This document shows positions 43,966 to 52,024 of a stretch of DNA of 64,000 nucleotides, in pieces; within the stretch, counting starts at the first letter, position 1; every line of letters starts with the position of its first letter. A program made the position numbers and the translations under genes. Location of the stretch: assembly GCF_900046475.1 (NCBI RefSeq), contig NZ_FCOU01000002.1, positions 62,001 to 126,000 of the forward strand, in the 5' to 3' direction. Source of the DNA: Collinsella ihumii (GTDB taxonomy: Bacteria > Actinomycetota > Coriobacteriia > Coriobacteriales > Coriobacteriaceae). A model generated the notes under the pieces. It saw only the letters and a program-made list of their open reading frames with translations. It made no database searches and was not told the DNA's origin.

Positions 43966-44288
43966 TGCAAATCGGGGGACGTACCTGCCGCGTGCATTCT
44001 TAGGGTGCCTATGGATAGCGGAGACATACATTTTACATATATTTATATGTATATTGCATATCGAAGGCGTACCAGCCGCACCAAAAGTGCAAATCGGGGA
44101 CGTACCTTCCGCTTGCATACTTAGGGTGCCCATGAATATCGGGGATGTAGCGTTTGTGTATTTTTTTATACATATCACATATCGTAGGCGTACCCGCTGC
44201 ACCAAAAGAATGCACGCGGAAGGTACGTCCCCCGATTTGCATAAGTGCACGCGGAAGGTACGTCCCCCTATTTGCGTCCCCCGATTTG
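43966..44288. repeat. Array of GGGGACGTACC repeats with two tandem 122-bp units
   Basis: Unit 1 (43966-44087) and unit 2 (44088-44210) start with TGCAAATCGGGG(G)ACGTACC and end in CCGCACCAAAAG or CTGCACCAAAAGAA. Both share TTAGGGTGCC and an AT-rich centre (TTTACATATATTTATATG in unit 1). Short inverted copies GGAAGGTACGTCCCCC follow to 44288. It fills the 456-bp gap between two minus-strand membrane protein genes. Confidence 0.85.
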
Positions 44289-44294
44289 CACCGA

Positions 44295-44954
44295 TCAGCG
44301 GTCCTTCAGGATTGCGCGGATGGGCGCCGCGGTCTTGGGCAGCCAGAACTGGACCAGGGGGCCGGTGAGCAGCACGGCGACGATCGTCCCCGCGCCCACC
44401 GTGCCGCCGAGCGCAAAGCCAGCGGCCACGAAGAACAGGTCGCAGGCGACGCGGACCCAGCGGAACTCGATATTCGGAAGCTTGTCGGACAAGATGATTG
44501 CCACCAGGTCGTTCGGACCGGTTCCGGCGTTGCTGTTGATGACGATCGACATGCCAAGCGACAGCACCACGCACCCGACGAGCATGCTTGCGACGCGCAG
44601 CGCCATAGGAGACATCTCGTTGATGGCACCCTGGAGCAGCCAGGTGAACGCGTCGATGATGGGGCCGCCGCAAAACGCGCAGACCACCGTTCCGGGTTTG
44701 ACGTAACCTTTCGTGGTGAGCAGCATGACCGCCATCAAGATGCACAAGACGATCACGTGGACCGTACCGACCGTCAGCCCGAACACGCGCGAGAGGCCCT
44801 GGATGAACACGGTGAACGTATCGGTCCCGAGCGACGACTGCAAAAACAGCGTGACGCCAAGATGCGCCACCGTGAGCCCGATAAGCAAGATGACCAGGGC
44901 CTTTGCCCAATCCTGTGCGCTCCTGGCAGACGTATCCGATGCGAACTGCGCCAT
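44295..44954 (-). CDS. YczE/YitT-like membrane protein
   Basis: 219-aa integral membrane protein with five to six helices. The family is recognised from LVILLIGLTVAHLGVTLFLQSSLGTDTFTVFIQGLS (first helix and GTDPF-like loop), VKPGTVVCAFCGGPIIDAF and VINSNAGTGPNDLVAIILSDKL...WVRVACDLFFVAAGFALGGTVGAGTIVAVLLTGPLVQFW. YczE proteins are of unknown transport or accessory function. Start ATG 44954; the ribosome site is weak (AAAGTGGGG). It stands alone between the repeat array and the macrodomain gene. Confidence 0.88.
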   Translation of the reverse strand: MAQFASDTSARSAQDWAKALVILLIGLTVAHLGVTLFLQSSLGTDTFTVFIQGLSRVFGLTVGTVHVIVLCILMAVMLLTTKGYVKPGTVVCAFCGGPIIDAFTWLLQGAINEMSPMALRVASMLVGCVVLSLGMSIVINSNAGTGPNDLVAIILSDKLPNIEFRWVRVACDLFFVAAGFALGGTVGAGTIVAVLLTGPLVQFWLPKTAAPIRAILKDR

Positions 44955-45033
44955 ATGGCCCCACTTTCCGACGAGAACCGATCGGCCGCATTATCTCACG
45001 TCGGCCCCGAAACCCGCGCGACGAACGGAGCGG

Positions 45034-45852
45034 CTAGCCGAGCAGGCGCCGGTAGATGGCGAGATCCTCGTCGAGAAAGACGTCGAACACGACGCGAAGA
45101 CCGGCATCGGGATTCGCGTCGAGCCACGCGCGAACGGCTTCGACCGCGATCTGCGCGGCCTCGGCTTGAGGAAAGCCGAACACGCCGGTGCTGATGCAGC
45201 AAAACGCGACGCTTGCGAGGCTCTCCGCCGCCGCGGCGTCCCAGGCACGCCGCATAGCACCGCGCGAGCTCGCGCCGATGCCGCGCGGTGGGCGCCCCCT
45301 GCGCGATCGGCCCGACGGTATGGATGATGCAGCGGCAGGGCAGGTTGTACACACCCGTGACCTTCGCCTGCGCGGTGGGCTCGGGGTGACCCTGCGCCGC
45401 CATGATGCGCGCGCACTCAAGACGCAGCTGCACGCCGGCAAAGGTGTGGATGGCATTGTCGATGCACGAATGGAGCGGCTGCCAGCATCCCGTCATGGCG
45501 GAGTTGGCGGCGTTCACGATCGCGTCCGCGGCGATCGTGGTGATGTCTCCGCGCCACAGCCCCATGCGCGTATCGGCCGGGCAAGGTGCCACGTCCTCCA
45601 CGCGCGTAATCCCTGCCTCGGCGATCGGCCCTTGCAGCAGCTCATCTTGCACCGCCAGGAACTCAGGCGCCGCAGGGGCCGGCTCGCGCGTGTTGACCAG
45701 GGCCCGAAACGCGCTCCAGAGCTCTTCGAACGAAGACCCGGGGCCTATATCATCTCCGCGGGAAGCATCCAGCCGCCCGTCTCCTCGCGTTCGCGCACCA
45801 ACCACTCCACGGTCCTGCGCGCCAACGCGTAGCGACGCCTGTCGTCCACCAT
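45034..45852 (-). pseudogene. Zinc-dependent macrodomain hydrolase, two frameshifts
   Basis: Encodes a protein-ADP-ribose hydrolase of the zinc-macrodomain (SauMacro/SpyMacro) type. From ATG 45852 (GAGGTGAGGAG upstream) the first frame gives MVDDRRRYALARRTVEWLVR to GGWMLPA. The main part is in a second frame: SSFEELWSAFRALVNTREP, LAVQDELLQ, MGLWRGDITTIAADAIVNAANSAMTGCWQPLHSCIDNAIHTFAGVQLRLECARIM (zinc ligands in GCWQPLHSC) and CIIHTVGPIAQG. The end, in a third step, is SVAFCCISTGVFGFPQAEAAQIAVEAV to IYRRLLG. One missing G near 45756 and one extra G near 45250 would restore one frame. Either sequencing errors or a dying gene. No SirTM or lipoyl-carrier partner adjoins it. Confidence 0.85.
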
Positions 45853-46119
45853 CGCTCCTCACCTCTTGCTCGGGAAACACCGAGTGATGCATGTTCTTAC
45901 CCGGTGTTCGCATCTGCCACAGGACGGGCGCGCTTGGCAAATGCGGGCACCGGATCCGCCCATCGTCCCACGAGTTTAGCCCTCTGCACCTCACATGAGT
46001 TGTAATGTCTGCTGTTACACCATAGCGGGCGACTTCTCCACACTTCCTCCATGGTGTACTATAAACACGTACACCTCATGTCATGACACCGCTATTCACA
46101 CGGAAGAAAGGGAAGCCCC
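45853..46119. other. Intergenic stretch with a possible degenerate repeat
   Basis: About 265 bp. TCGGGAAACACCGAGTGATG at 45870 resembles the right end of the 39828 element and may be a decayed member. The Rrf2 promoter and operator lie at its other end. No coding sequence seen. Confidence 0.35.
46053..46075 (+). promoter_or_regulatory. Operator-like palindrome before the Rrf2 gene
   Basis: GGTGTAC (46053-46059) and GTACACC (46069-46075) are perfect inverted arms 9 bp apart, with TATAAA between them that could be a -10 box. It lies 45 bp before the regulator start, as expected for autoregulation. Confidence 0.6.
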
Positions 46120-46557
46120 ATGCAGATCTCGACGCGCTTCACCATGGCCGTGCACATCCTGCTCGCCATCGGCGAGTTCTCCCCCGCCACGCGCACCACG
46201 TCGACGTTCCTTTCAAAGAGCGTCAACGCCAACCCGGTCGTCATCCGGCGCGCGTTGGGCCAGCTCAAAGACGCCGGCATCATCACCGTGGAGATGGGAC
46301 CGGGCGGCGCCGCGTTCGCGCGCCCCGCAGAGCAGATCACGCTGCTCGACGTGTACCGCGCCGTGGAAAGCACCGAGGACCATCTGTTCAACTTCCACGA
46401 GAATCCGAACGCCGAGTGCCCGGTCGGCCGCAACATCCATGCCGTGCTCGACAGCGAGCTCGATGACGCCCAGAAGGCGCTCGAGGACCGTCTGGCGCAG
46501 ACGTCCATCGCGGATCTGCTCGCCCGCATCGACACCCTGGTCGCCGAGCAGCAGTAA
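46120..46557 (+). CDS. Rrf2-family transcriptional regulator
   Basis: 145 aa. N-terminal winged helix: MQISTRFTMAVHILLAIGEF, TSTFLSKSVNANPVVIRRALGQLKDAGIITVEMGPGGAAFARP (recognition helix NPVVIRRALGQL), then the LLDVYRAVE helix and a C-terminal dimerisation helix (LDDAQKALEDRLAQTSIADLLARI). Only one Cys (AECPVGRNI) lies in the region where IscR/NsrR have three Fe-S cysteines, so it is a YwnA-type member without a cluster. The ribosome site is weak (AGAAAGGGAAGCCCC). The nearest possible target is the nitroreductase 385 bp downstream. Confidence 0.92.
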   Translation: MQISTRFTMAVHILLAIGEFSPATRTTSTFLSKSVNANPVVIRRALGQLKDAGIITVEMGPGGAAFARPAEQITLLDVYRAVESTEDHLFNFHENPNAECPVGRNIHAVLDSELDDAQKALEDRLAQTSIADLLARIDTLVAEQQ

Positions 46558-46633
46558 ACGCAGGCAACGGGAGCAGCCGATCTGCCGCTCGCCATCCGGC
46601 CATAAAGCTGCGCGTCAAAGGGGTGTCCCCGAC

Positions 46634-46673
46634 GTGCAAAAGCGCATGCGGAAGGTACGTCCCCGATTTGCAC
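46634..46673 (-). repeat. GGGGACGTACCTTCCGC repeat, single unit
   Basis: GTGCAAAAGCGCATGCGGAA then GGTACGTCCCCGATTTGCAC; one inverted copy of the family at 29912. Confidence 0.8.
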
Positions 46674-46697
46674 TCCTAGATTGAACAAAGGGGCCGA

Positions 46698-46776
46698 TGA
46701 CACAAAGCGGGCGAAATAGCACGCTAAGAGCTTTATTCAACCCCCTTTAGCGTGCCAAACGGCCCGTTTTGTGACA
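46698..46776. repeat. 30-bp imperfect inverted repeat
   Basis: The left arm TGACACAAAGCGGGCGAAAT then AGCACGCTAA and the right arm, whose complement reads TGTCACAAAACGGGCCGTTT then GGCACGCTAA, around a 19-bp centre with TTTATT. GGGGCCGATGACACAAA just before it recurs at 62224 (GGGGCCGATGGCACAAA). Confidence 0.65.
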
Positions 46777-46807
46777 TTTTCGCGCAACGACGACATCTGT
46801 GGGTTGG

Positions 46808-46835
46808 TTGGGGACGGGTTCGTTTCAACCCGTCC
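46808..46835 (-). repeat. GGGTT-AACGAACCC hairpin repeat, inverted copy
   Basis: TTGGGGACGGGTTCGTTTCA then ACCCGTCC: the reverse complement of the unit at 27984. Confidence 0.7.
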
Positions 46836-46942
46836 AGAGATCTGTTCAAAAGCGGGGCAACCCGGAAACGATATGCATCGCTTCCGGGCCGCCCCGAACG
46901 GGTACGAACCACAATGTCAGCCAACATCGCAAGGAGGTATCT

Positions 46943-47464
46943 ATGAACACGCTCGATGCCCTCACCACGCGCCGAAGCGTCCGCAGCTATCGAAGCGATC
47001 CCGTGCCTAAAGACGCACTCGACCGCATCATCGAGGCGGGCACCTACGCCCCCACCGGCATGGGCAGGCAGTCCCCCATCATCATCGCCATCACCGACCA
47101 GAAGGTGCGCAACGAGCTCTCTGCCCTCAACGCGAAGATCATGGGTTCAGACGGCGACCCGTTTTACGGGGCGCCCGCCGTGCTCGTCGTGCTCGCTCGC
47201 AAGGACGTGCCCACGCATGTGTACGACGGCAGCCTGGTTATGGGAAACCTCATGAACGCCGCGCACGAGCTGGGAATCGCGAGCTGCTGGATCCACCGCG
47301 CCAAGGAGGAGTTCGAGCTGCCCGAGGGCCGCGCGCTGCTCCAGGGCCTCGGCATCGACGCGGACGCCTACGAGGGCATCGGCCACTGCATCCTGGGCTA
47401 TGCCGACGGCGCCGAACCAGAGCCGAAGCCGCGCAAGGAGGATTACGTGTATCGCATCGCGTGA
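46943..47464 (+). CDS. Nitroreductase-family oxidoreductase
   Basis: FMN-dependent NAD(P)H oxidoreductase of 173 aa, typical length for the short nitroreductase type. TRRSVRSYRSDPVPKDALDRIIEAGTYAPTGMGRQSPIIIAI contains the FMN-binding RRS(V/I)R and the APTG..Q helix; further on FYGAPAVLVVLA, DGSLVMGNLMNAAHELGIASCWIHRA and a closing CILGYADGAEPEPKPRKEDYVYRI with the GY..G.P..K.R pattern. The substrate is unknown. AAGGAGGT precedes ATG 46943. Convergent with the Dlt-like operon. Confidence 0.94.
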   Translation: MNTLDALTTRRSVRSYRSDPVPKDALDRIIEAGTYAPTGMGRQSPIIIAITDQKVRNELSALNAKIMGSDGDPFYGAPAVLVVLARKDVPTHVYDGSLVMGNLMNAAHELGIASCWIHRAKEEFELPEGRALLQGLGIDADAYEGIGHCILGYADGAEPEPKPRKEDYVYRIA

Positions 47465-47471
47465 TACCGCT

Positions 47472-47557
47472 TGAGGAATCACCGATCGATTCATTCCGCG
47501 GCAGGCGCCCTCGTGGCAAGGCGCCCGACGCGAGAGCAAGTAATCGGCGGCTCCCTA
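47472..47557. repeat. TAGGGAA-family element with both ends
   Basis: Left end TGAGGAATCACCGATCGATT then CATTCCGCGGCAGGCGCC. Right end on the minus strand TAGGGAGCCGCCGATTACTT then GCTCTCGCGTCGGGCGCC. 86 bp. It separates convergent genes; its TAG is the stop of the SGNH gene. Confidence 0.8.
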
Positions 47558-48538
47558 AAGCTCGGAGAGGCGCTTGACGTAGCGTCCGTGCGCCTCGTCC
47601 CAATCGGAGAATGCCTCGTCTCCGCGATGGTCGCCGACCCCATAGCGGCCCGCGAGTATCGAGCCTATGGCGCGGGTGACCTTCTGGGCGCCTCGCAGGT
47701 TGAGGTGGTCGCCGGCATCATAGGTGTCCTGCTGCCAGTCGATCTCCACCTTATCGGACCCGGAGTTGAGGTCGATGTAGTCCACGTCCAGCTCGTCGGC
47801 GACCTGAGCGATGCGGTTGTGCCGCGCCATATTCCAGTTCTTGGTGCTCGGCGTGCTCACGAGCACCAGGCGCGCGCCGGCATTCTTGCACATCTGCGAG
47901 ATCTGCTCGAGGTACGCGCGGTTGAGGTCCGCCATCGGGGTCAGCTCGTCAGTCGGCTCCATATAGCCCTGCGTGTCTGCCGGCTTCGCCTCGAGCGCGC
48001 GGCGCAGGCGGAACCCCTTGAGCTCATCGGCCCAGGTGTAGCGGACCGGGCTCAGGAAGTCCTCTGCGGTGAGGATCTTCCAGCGATCGTGGTACTCGAA
48101 GACGGGGAACACGTCTTTGAGCAGGCGCCGCGCCGCATCGGCCATGGAGAATCGCGCGAAGGTGCAGTTGGTCTCCAGCACCACGACGCGCGGCGTCTGC
48201 CGCTTCAGCGCGCGGGCGAGCAGGGTGCGCGTGTAGCACAGCCGCTGCGCCGCGGTGGCGCTCACGTACGACGTGATGCCCCGATCGCCCCACAGCTGCA
48301 GCGGGGAGAACGAGCTGAACGCCTCGGAATCACCGAGGAACAGTACGTCGACGCTGCCCTCGCGCTCGCCCATCACGCCGTTGGCGCGCGCGTCGATCTG
48401 CCCGAACTCCCGCTGGTTGTTCTTGGGCATCACCACATGCGACAGCACGGCCAGCACCACCAGAAACACCGCCACCGCCGCCACGGTGCGCAAGGCGTAC
48501 CGCAGGGGCAGGGGCAGCCCCTTGTTTCTCTGAATCAT
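47555..48538 (-). CDS. Membrane-anchored SGNH-type protein, DltD-like position
   Basis: 327-aa protein with one N-terminal membrane helix (TVAAVAVFLVVLAVLSHVVM, about 18-37) and an external SGNH hydrolase-like domain: VDVLFLGDSEAFSSFSPLQLWG with nucleophile Ser71, ARLVLVSTPSTKNW, and the Asp/His block YDAGDHLNLRGAQKVT near residue 290. Last gene of the Dlt-like operon, 63 bp after the MBOAT gene, the place of dltD in dltABCD. DltD helps move the acyl group to teichoic acid. Whether this one acts as esterase, transferase or scaffold cannot be read. GGGAG lies 6 bases before ATG 48538. Its stop is the TAG of a repeat element. Confidence 0.87.
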   Translation of the reverse strand: MIQRNKGLPLPLRYALRTVAAVAVFLVVLAVLSHVVMPKNNQREFGQIDARANGVMGEREGSVDVLFLGDSEAFSSFSPLQLWGDRGITSYVSATAAQRLCYTRTLLARALKRQTPRVVVLETNCTFARFSMADAARRLLKDVFPVFEYHDRWKILTAEDFLSPVRYTWADELKGFRLRRALEAKPADTQGYMEPTDELTPMADLNRAYLEQISQMCKNAGARLVLVSTPSTKNWNMARHNRIAQVADELDVDYIDLNSGSDKVEIDWQQDTYDAGDHLNLRGAQKVTRAIGSILAGRYGVGDHRGDEAFSDWDEAHGRYVKRLSEL

Positions 48539-48601
48539 GTCATCTCCCATCCAACGGGCGACGGGCACGGAAGCATCGCATCCGGCACCCGCCGCCCCCT
48601 A

Positions 48602-50167
48602 TCAGAACTGTGCGTACATGGGGTCAACCGGCTGGTAGTTCTCGCCGTACGCCCCGAACACGATGGCGACCAGAAACAGCGTCATGACCACGGCTGCGCG
48701 CCCCGCATAAGGCGCCGGACACAGCCGGGCGAGAGGATGGACGCCGCTCTCCCGCGCGCGCCCCACCGCAGCCAGAACCAGGATCGCCACGGCAACCAGG
48801 GCGAAGTCCGCGGCGTCCATGCCCAAGCCGAGGACGGTGCCGTCCACAGCCGATGCGAACGTGAACCCGCCCACGAGGCGGCCGAGCATGGCCAGCGCGT
48901 CGCCGGCGCTCGAGGCGCGGAAGATGAGCTCGCCCACCACGACCACCGCAAGCGTGCGCACGCGCTGCCACGCGCGCCAGGCGGCACCTGAGCGCGACAC
49001 GCCCATGCGGCCGCAGATCGCGTCTCCCGCCAGGCCCGCGAACCCTCCGAGCCAGATGAGCACGAAGTAGTAGAGTCCGAACAGCAGGTACTGGCTGCCC
49101 GCGCCGTGCCATATCCCGTTGCCGAGCCACACGCAGCCGAGGGCGATGCCGCTCGCGGCAAGCGGCCCCACGCGGTTGCCGAGCACGCGGCGGGCGGCGC
49201 CGGTCACGCGCTTGACGGGAGCGCTCAACGACACCGGGTAGAACACGTAGTCGCGAAACCATGCGCCCAAAGAGATGTGCCAGCGCTGCCAGAACTCCGC
49301 CGCCGTGCGCGACGCGAAGGGCTGACGGAAGTTCTCAGGCATCGTCACGCCGAAGATGCGCCCCGCGCCGACGGCGAAATCCATCGTGCCCGAGAAATCG
49401 CAGTACAGCTGCAGGGTGTAGAGGGTGGCCGCCAGGGCGATGACGCCCCCGTCGTAGGCGGCATGGTCGGAAAACACCGTCTTGACCAGCACGTTCACGC
49501 GATCGGCCACGACCATCTTCTTGACCAGGCCCCACATGATGCGCACCGACCCGCTCCACAGGCCGTCGACCGTGATGGGCCTGCCCGCCGAAAGGCTCGT
49601 GCCCACCTGGCCGTACCGGGAGATCGGACCCTCCATGACCTGCGGGAAAAATGACAGGAACAAGGCGAGCCTCAACGGGTTGCGCTCCGCCTGCACCCCG
49701 CCTCGGTACACGTCGACCACGTACGAGACCGCCTGCAGCGAGTAGAACGAGATGCCCATGGGCACGCCGATACCCGAGATGTCCAGCACTCCGCCTGCGG
49801 GCACGAAATGGGGCAGATAGCGCAGCACCGCCAGCAGACCGATGTTGACCGCCACGCCCACCGTCACGGCGCCGCGACGGTAGCGACGATAGCGACGCTT
49901 CACCGCGCGCCGGGCATCCGAGTCCGCAGCCGCCGCGCGCGCCGCCGCCTGCTGCCGATCCAACGAGGAAAGCGCCAGGCCCACCAACCAGATGGATACG
50001 GCGGAGAGCAGCACGAACGCGATGAGCACCCCGCTGACGCTCGCGTAGAACACGCAGCTCGCGGCCAGCAGCACGTAGGGGCGCACGCGCGGGGGCACCA
50101 GCTGGTAGAGCAGCACGGTGAGAGGCAGGATGACCCCGAGCATCGCCACCGAGAAATACGATTCCAT
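48602..50167 (-). CDS. dltB: MBOAT acyltransferase, DltB-like
   Basis: 521-aa polytopic membrane O-acyltransferase with about eleven helices. MBOAT signatures: PMGISFYSLQAVSYVVDVYRG, LFLSFFPQVMEGPISRYGQ, YCDFSGTMDFAVGAGRIFGV, ENFRQPFASRTAAEFWQRWHISLGAWFRDYVFYP with His297, and GNGIWHGAGSQYLLFGLYY with the catalytic His354. It should take the acyl group from the carrier protein and pass it across the membrane. A long basic loop (AAARAAAADSDARRAVKRRYRRYRRG, 74-99) is in the cytosol. 27 bp after the carrier gene and 63 bp before the SGNH gene. Confidence 0.93.
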   Translation of the reverse strand: MESYFSVAMLGVILPLTVLLYQLVPPRVRPYVLLAASCVFYASVSGVLIAFVLLSAVSIWLVGLALSSLDRQQAAARAAAADSDARRAVKRRYRRYRRGAVTVGVAVNIGLLAVLRYLPHFVPAGGVLDISGIGVPMGISFYSLQAVSYVVDVYRGGVQAERNPLRLALFLSFFPQVMEGPISRYGQVGTSLSAGRPITVDGLWSGSVRIMWGLVKKMVVADRVNVLVKTVFSDHAAYDGGVIALAATLYTLQLYCDFSGTMDFAVGAGRIFGVTMPENFRQPFASRTAAEFWQRWHISLGAWFRDYVFYPVSLSAPVKRVTGAARRVLGNRVGPLAASGIALGCVWLGNGIWHGAGSQYLLFGLYYFVLIWLGGFAGLAGDAICGRMGVSRSGAAWRAWQRVRTLAVVVVGELIFRASSAGDALAMLGRLVGGFTFASAVDGTVLGLGMDAADFALVAVAILVLAAVGRARESGVHPLARLCPAPYAGRAAVVMTLFLVAIVFGAYGENYQPVDPMYAQF

Positions 50168-50194
50168 AGCGATCGTCCCCGAAGCCGACAGGCC

Positions 50195-50428
50195 CTACAG
50201 ATCGGCCGCGCGCAGGCGGCTGACCATATCCCAGATCCCGGAGAGGGTGTTGAAGTTCGCGGGAACGATCTCCACTGCCGGGATGATGATGTCGAAGGCG
50301 TCCTCCAGCTCCGAGACGAGCGCGAGGATCGTGAGCGAATCGAGCACGCGCGCATCCACCAGATCGGTGCGGGTGCGATAGTCCTCGCCGGGTTTGAGGT
50401 CTTCGAGAATGTCGAGAATGGCGTCCAT
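50195..50428 (-). CDS. dltC: Acyl/aminoacyl carrier protein, DltC-like
   Basis: 77-aa carrier protein, four-helix fold. Ser31 in VDARVLDSLTILALVSELEDAFDI is the expected 4'-phosphopantetheine site (DSL motif). The C-terminal half PANFNTLSGIWDMVSRL is typical of DltC. It carries the activated amino acid as a thioester between the adenylating enzyme and the MBOAT. GGAAAGGAC precedes ATG 50428. 27 bp before the MBOAT gene and 186 bp after the decarboxylase-like gene. Confidence 0.93.
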   Translation of the reverse strand: MDAILDILEDLKPGEDYRTRTDLVDARVLDSLTILALVSELEDAFDIIIPAVEIVPANFNTLSGIWDMVSRLRAADL

Positions 50429-50614
50429 GGGTAGTCCTTTCCAATCGATTGATGCGAGACGGCGCGAACGCGCGCCGAGGATGACCGAGGGGCGGGTTGC
50501 ACCCCAGCCGCGGGGGACGGGTGCAGGCGGCAGGCCGCCACTTTGGATTCGGAAGGATGGCGGGTACGGCGGTCTGCCGTCTGCGCCCGTTCCTCGCGGC
50601 TGCCCTTGAGCCGG

Positions 50615-51859
50615 TTAGGGCGTCGGGGAGTTGAGCGGATCGGTGGGAAGCGCGTCGCGCACCAGGCGGGCCTCGCCCGATCGGTCCACGACCAGCACGC
50701 GCGGCAGGTCACGGCTCAAGAACAAGGAGATGCCCTCGGTGGCGCAGTAGGCTCCCGCCGTGCCGAACGCCAGCACGTCTCCGGTCCGCAGGCCCGCAAT
50801 CGGCATCTGCTTGGCGAGCAGGTCGTTCGCCGTGCAGAGCGACCCGCAGATGTTCCAGGCCTCGGATGCCAGGTCCGAACCTGCCGCGGGCGCCTCGTCC
50901 GCAGGCGCGCCGCCGGCTTGCGACAACAGCCGGCACGGGGGCTGGCGCATGGCCATCGACTGCCCGTAGTAGGCCAGATGGTGCATGCCGCCGTCCACGA
51001 TCGCGTAGCGCGCGCCCGCGTTCTCCTTGGCGTCCTCGACGCGCGTCAGATAGGTGCCGCAGCTTGCGACCATGCTTCGGCCCACCTCAAGCGTGACGTG
51101 ACCGCGCCACGCCATGCCCTCGAGCAGGCCGGCGAGCTCGGCGAGAAACGCGGTCTCGTCGAACGCGTCGCCCGCGAAGTACGCGACCGGCAAGCCGGGT
51201 CCGTACTCGAGCTCCGGCGCCTCCCATCCGAGCTCGTCTGCCATCTCGGACAGCAGCCGGTCGACGCGGGAAAGCTCGCGGCCGATGCGCTTCAGCGAGG
51301 TCTTCTGCGTTCCGGAGAAGAACTGCACGCCGCGCAGATCCGCATGCGGGTCGTCGAGCGCCCGACAGGCAAGCTGCTTGAGCTCGCCTGCGTCAACGCC
51401 GAACTGGTTGCCGCTCGTCAGGCGGAGCAGCAACGGAACGCAAGCCCTGTGGGCGCGCGCCCGATCCAGCACCAGGTCCATCTGGGCACGCGACTCCACC
51501 GTCACCGCGGCGGGCATCTCGGGCCACCGGAGCGCCGCGTCCACCGTCTGCGCATCCTTGTGCACGCCGGACACCACGACGGCACCGGCAGGCACTTGCA
51601 TGCGCTCGCAGATGCGCAGCTCGCCCGGCGAGCACGCCTCGATACGGTCCACGAGCGAGACGAGCTCGGGCAGCACGAAGGTGTTCGCCTTCATGGCGAA
51701 GCACAGGCCCACGCCCTCCGGGAGCATCTCACGCAGGTACGCGACGCGATCAGCGAGAACGCGCACGTCGAACACATAGGACGGCGTGCCGAAGTCCCGC
51801 GCAAGCCGAAGCAGGCCCGCGTCGTCCATTCCGAGGCCCGCAGGAACCGTTACGTTCAT
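50615..51859 (-). CDS. Fold-type III PLP decarboxylase inside the Dlt-like operon
   Basis: 414-aa enzyme of the diaminopimelate/ornithine decarboxylase family. N-terminal barrel: PSYVFDVRVLADRVAYLREML, PLP Lys57 in LCFAMKANTF, IEACSPGELRIC, LLLRLTSGNQFGVDAGELKQL, VQFFSGTQKTSLKRI (His of the usual HxGS block replaced), LEYGPGLPVAYF. C-terminal beta domain: VTLEVGRSMVASCGTYLTRV (E-x-GR motif binding PLP phosphate), VDGGMHHL and NICGSLCTANDLLAKQ (the C-x-x-x-D motif that supplies an active-site Cys). The same family includes BtrK, which decarboxylates a carrier-bound glutamate. Encoded between the adenylating enzyme and the carrier. AAAGGAC precedes ATG 51859. The substrate is not known. Confidence 0.9.
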   Translation of the reverse strand: MNVTVPAGLGMDDAGLLRLARDFGTPSYVFDVRVLADRVAYLREMLPEGVGLCFAMKANTFVLPELVSLVDRIEACSPGELRICERMQVPAGAVVVSGVHKDAQTVDAALRWPEMPAAVTVESRAQMDLVLDRARAHRACVPLLLRLTSGNQFGVDAGELKQLACRALDDPHADLRGVQFFSGTQKTSLKRIGRELSRVDRLLSEMADELGWEAPELEYGPGLPVAYFAGDAFDETAFLAELAGLLEGMAWRGHVTLEVGRSMVASCGTYLTRVEDAKENAGARYAIVDGGMHHLAYYGQSMAMRQPPCRLLSQAGGAPADEAPAAGSDLASEAWNICGSLCTANDLLAKQMPIAGLRTGDVLAFGTAGAYCATEGISLFLSRDLPRVLVVDRSGEARLVRDALPTDPLNSPTP

Positions 51860-52024
51860 GGGAAGTCCTTTCGTTTTCCGTTCGTGTCCGGATAAGGCCG
51901 CGGCCGCGGCCGCTTCGATCCGGGCGCGCTTTGGCCGCCTGCTCTCCCGCATGGGAGGAGACGTATGACTGTTGCGATATCGAAGAAGGGAAAGCAGCCG
52001 GCCGAAGCGCGCCCGGCAAGGTGC

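Larger units (their letters stand above)
46558..46942. other. 385-bp repeat-filled gap
   Basis: Contains three repeat types one after another: 46634-46673, 46698-46776 and 46808-46835. The ribosome site of the nitroreductase is at its end. No other feature seen. Confidence 0.6.

Noticed and set aside
43966-44288. CRISPR array
   Set aside because: Only two tandem 122-bp units plus inverted copies; no regular short repeat-spacer pattern and no cas genes.
43510-44991. Minus-strand open frame of about 490 codons through the repeat array
   Set aside because: It joins two real membrane genes in a wrong frame through palindromic repeats; the peptide RKVRP..GRYVP is translated repeat sequence.
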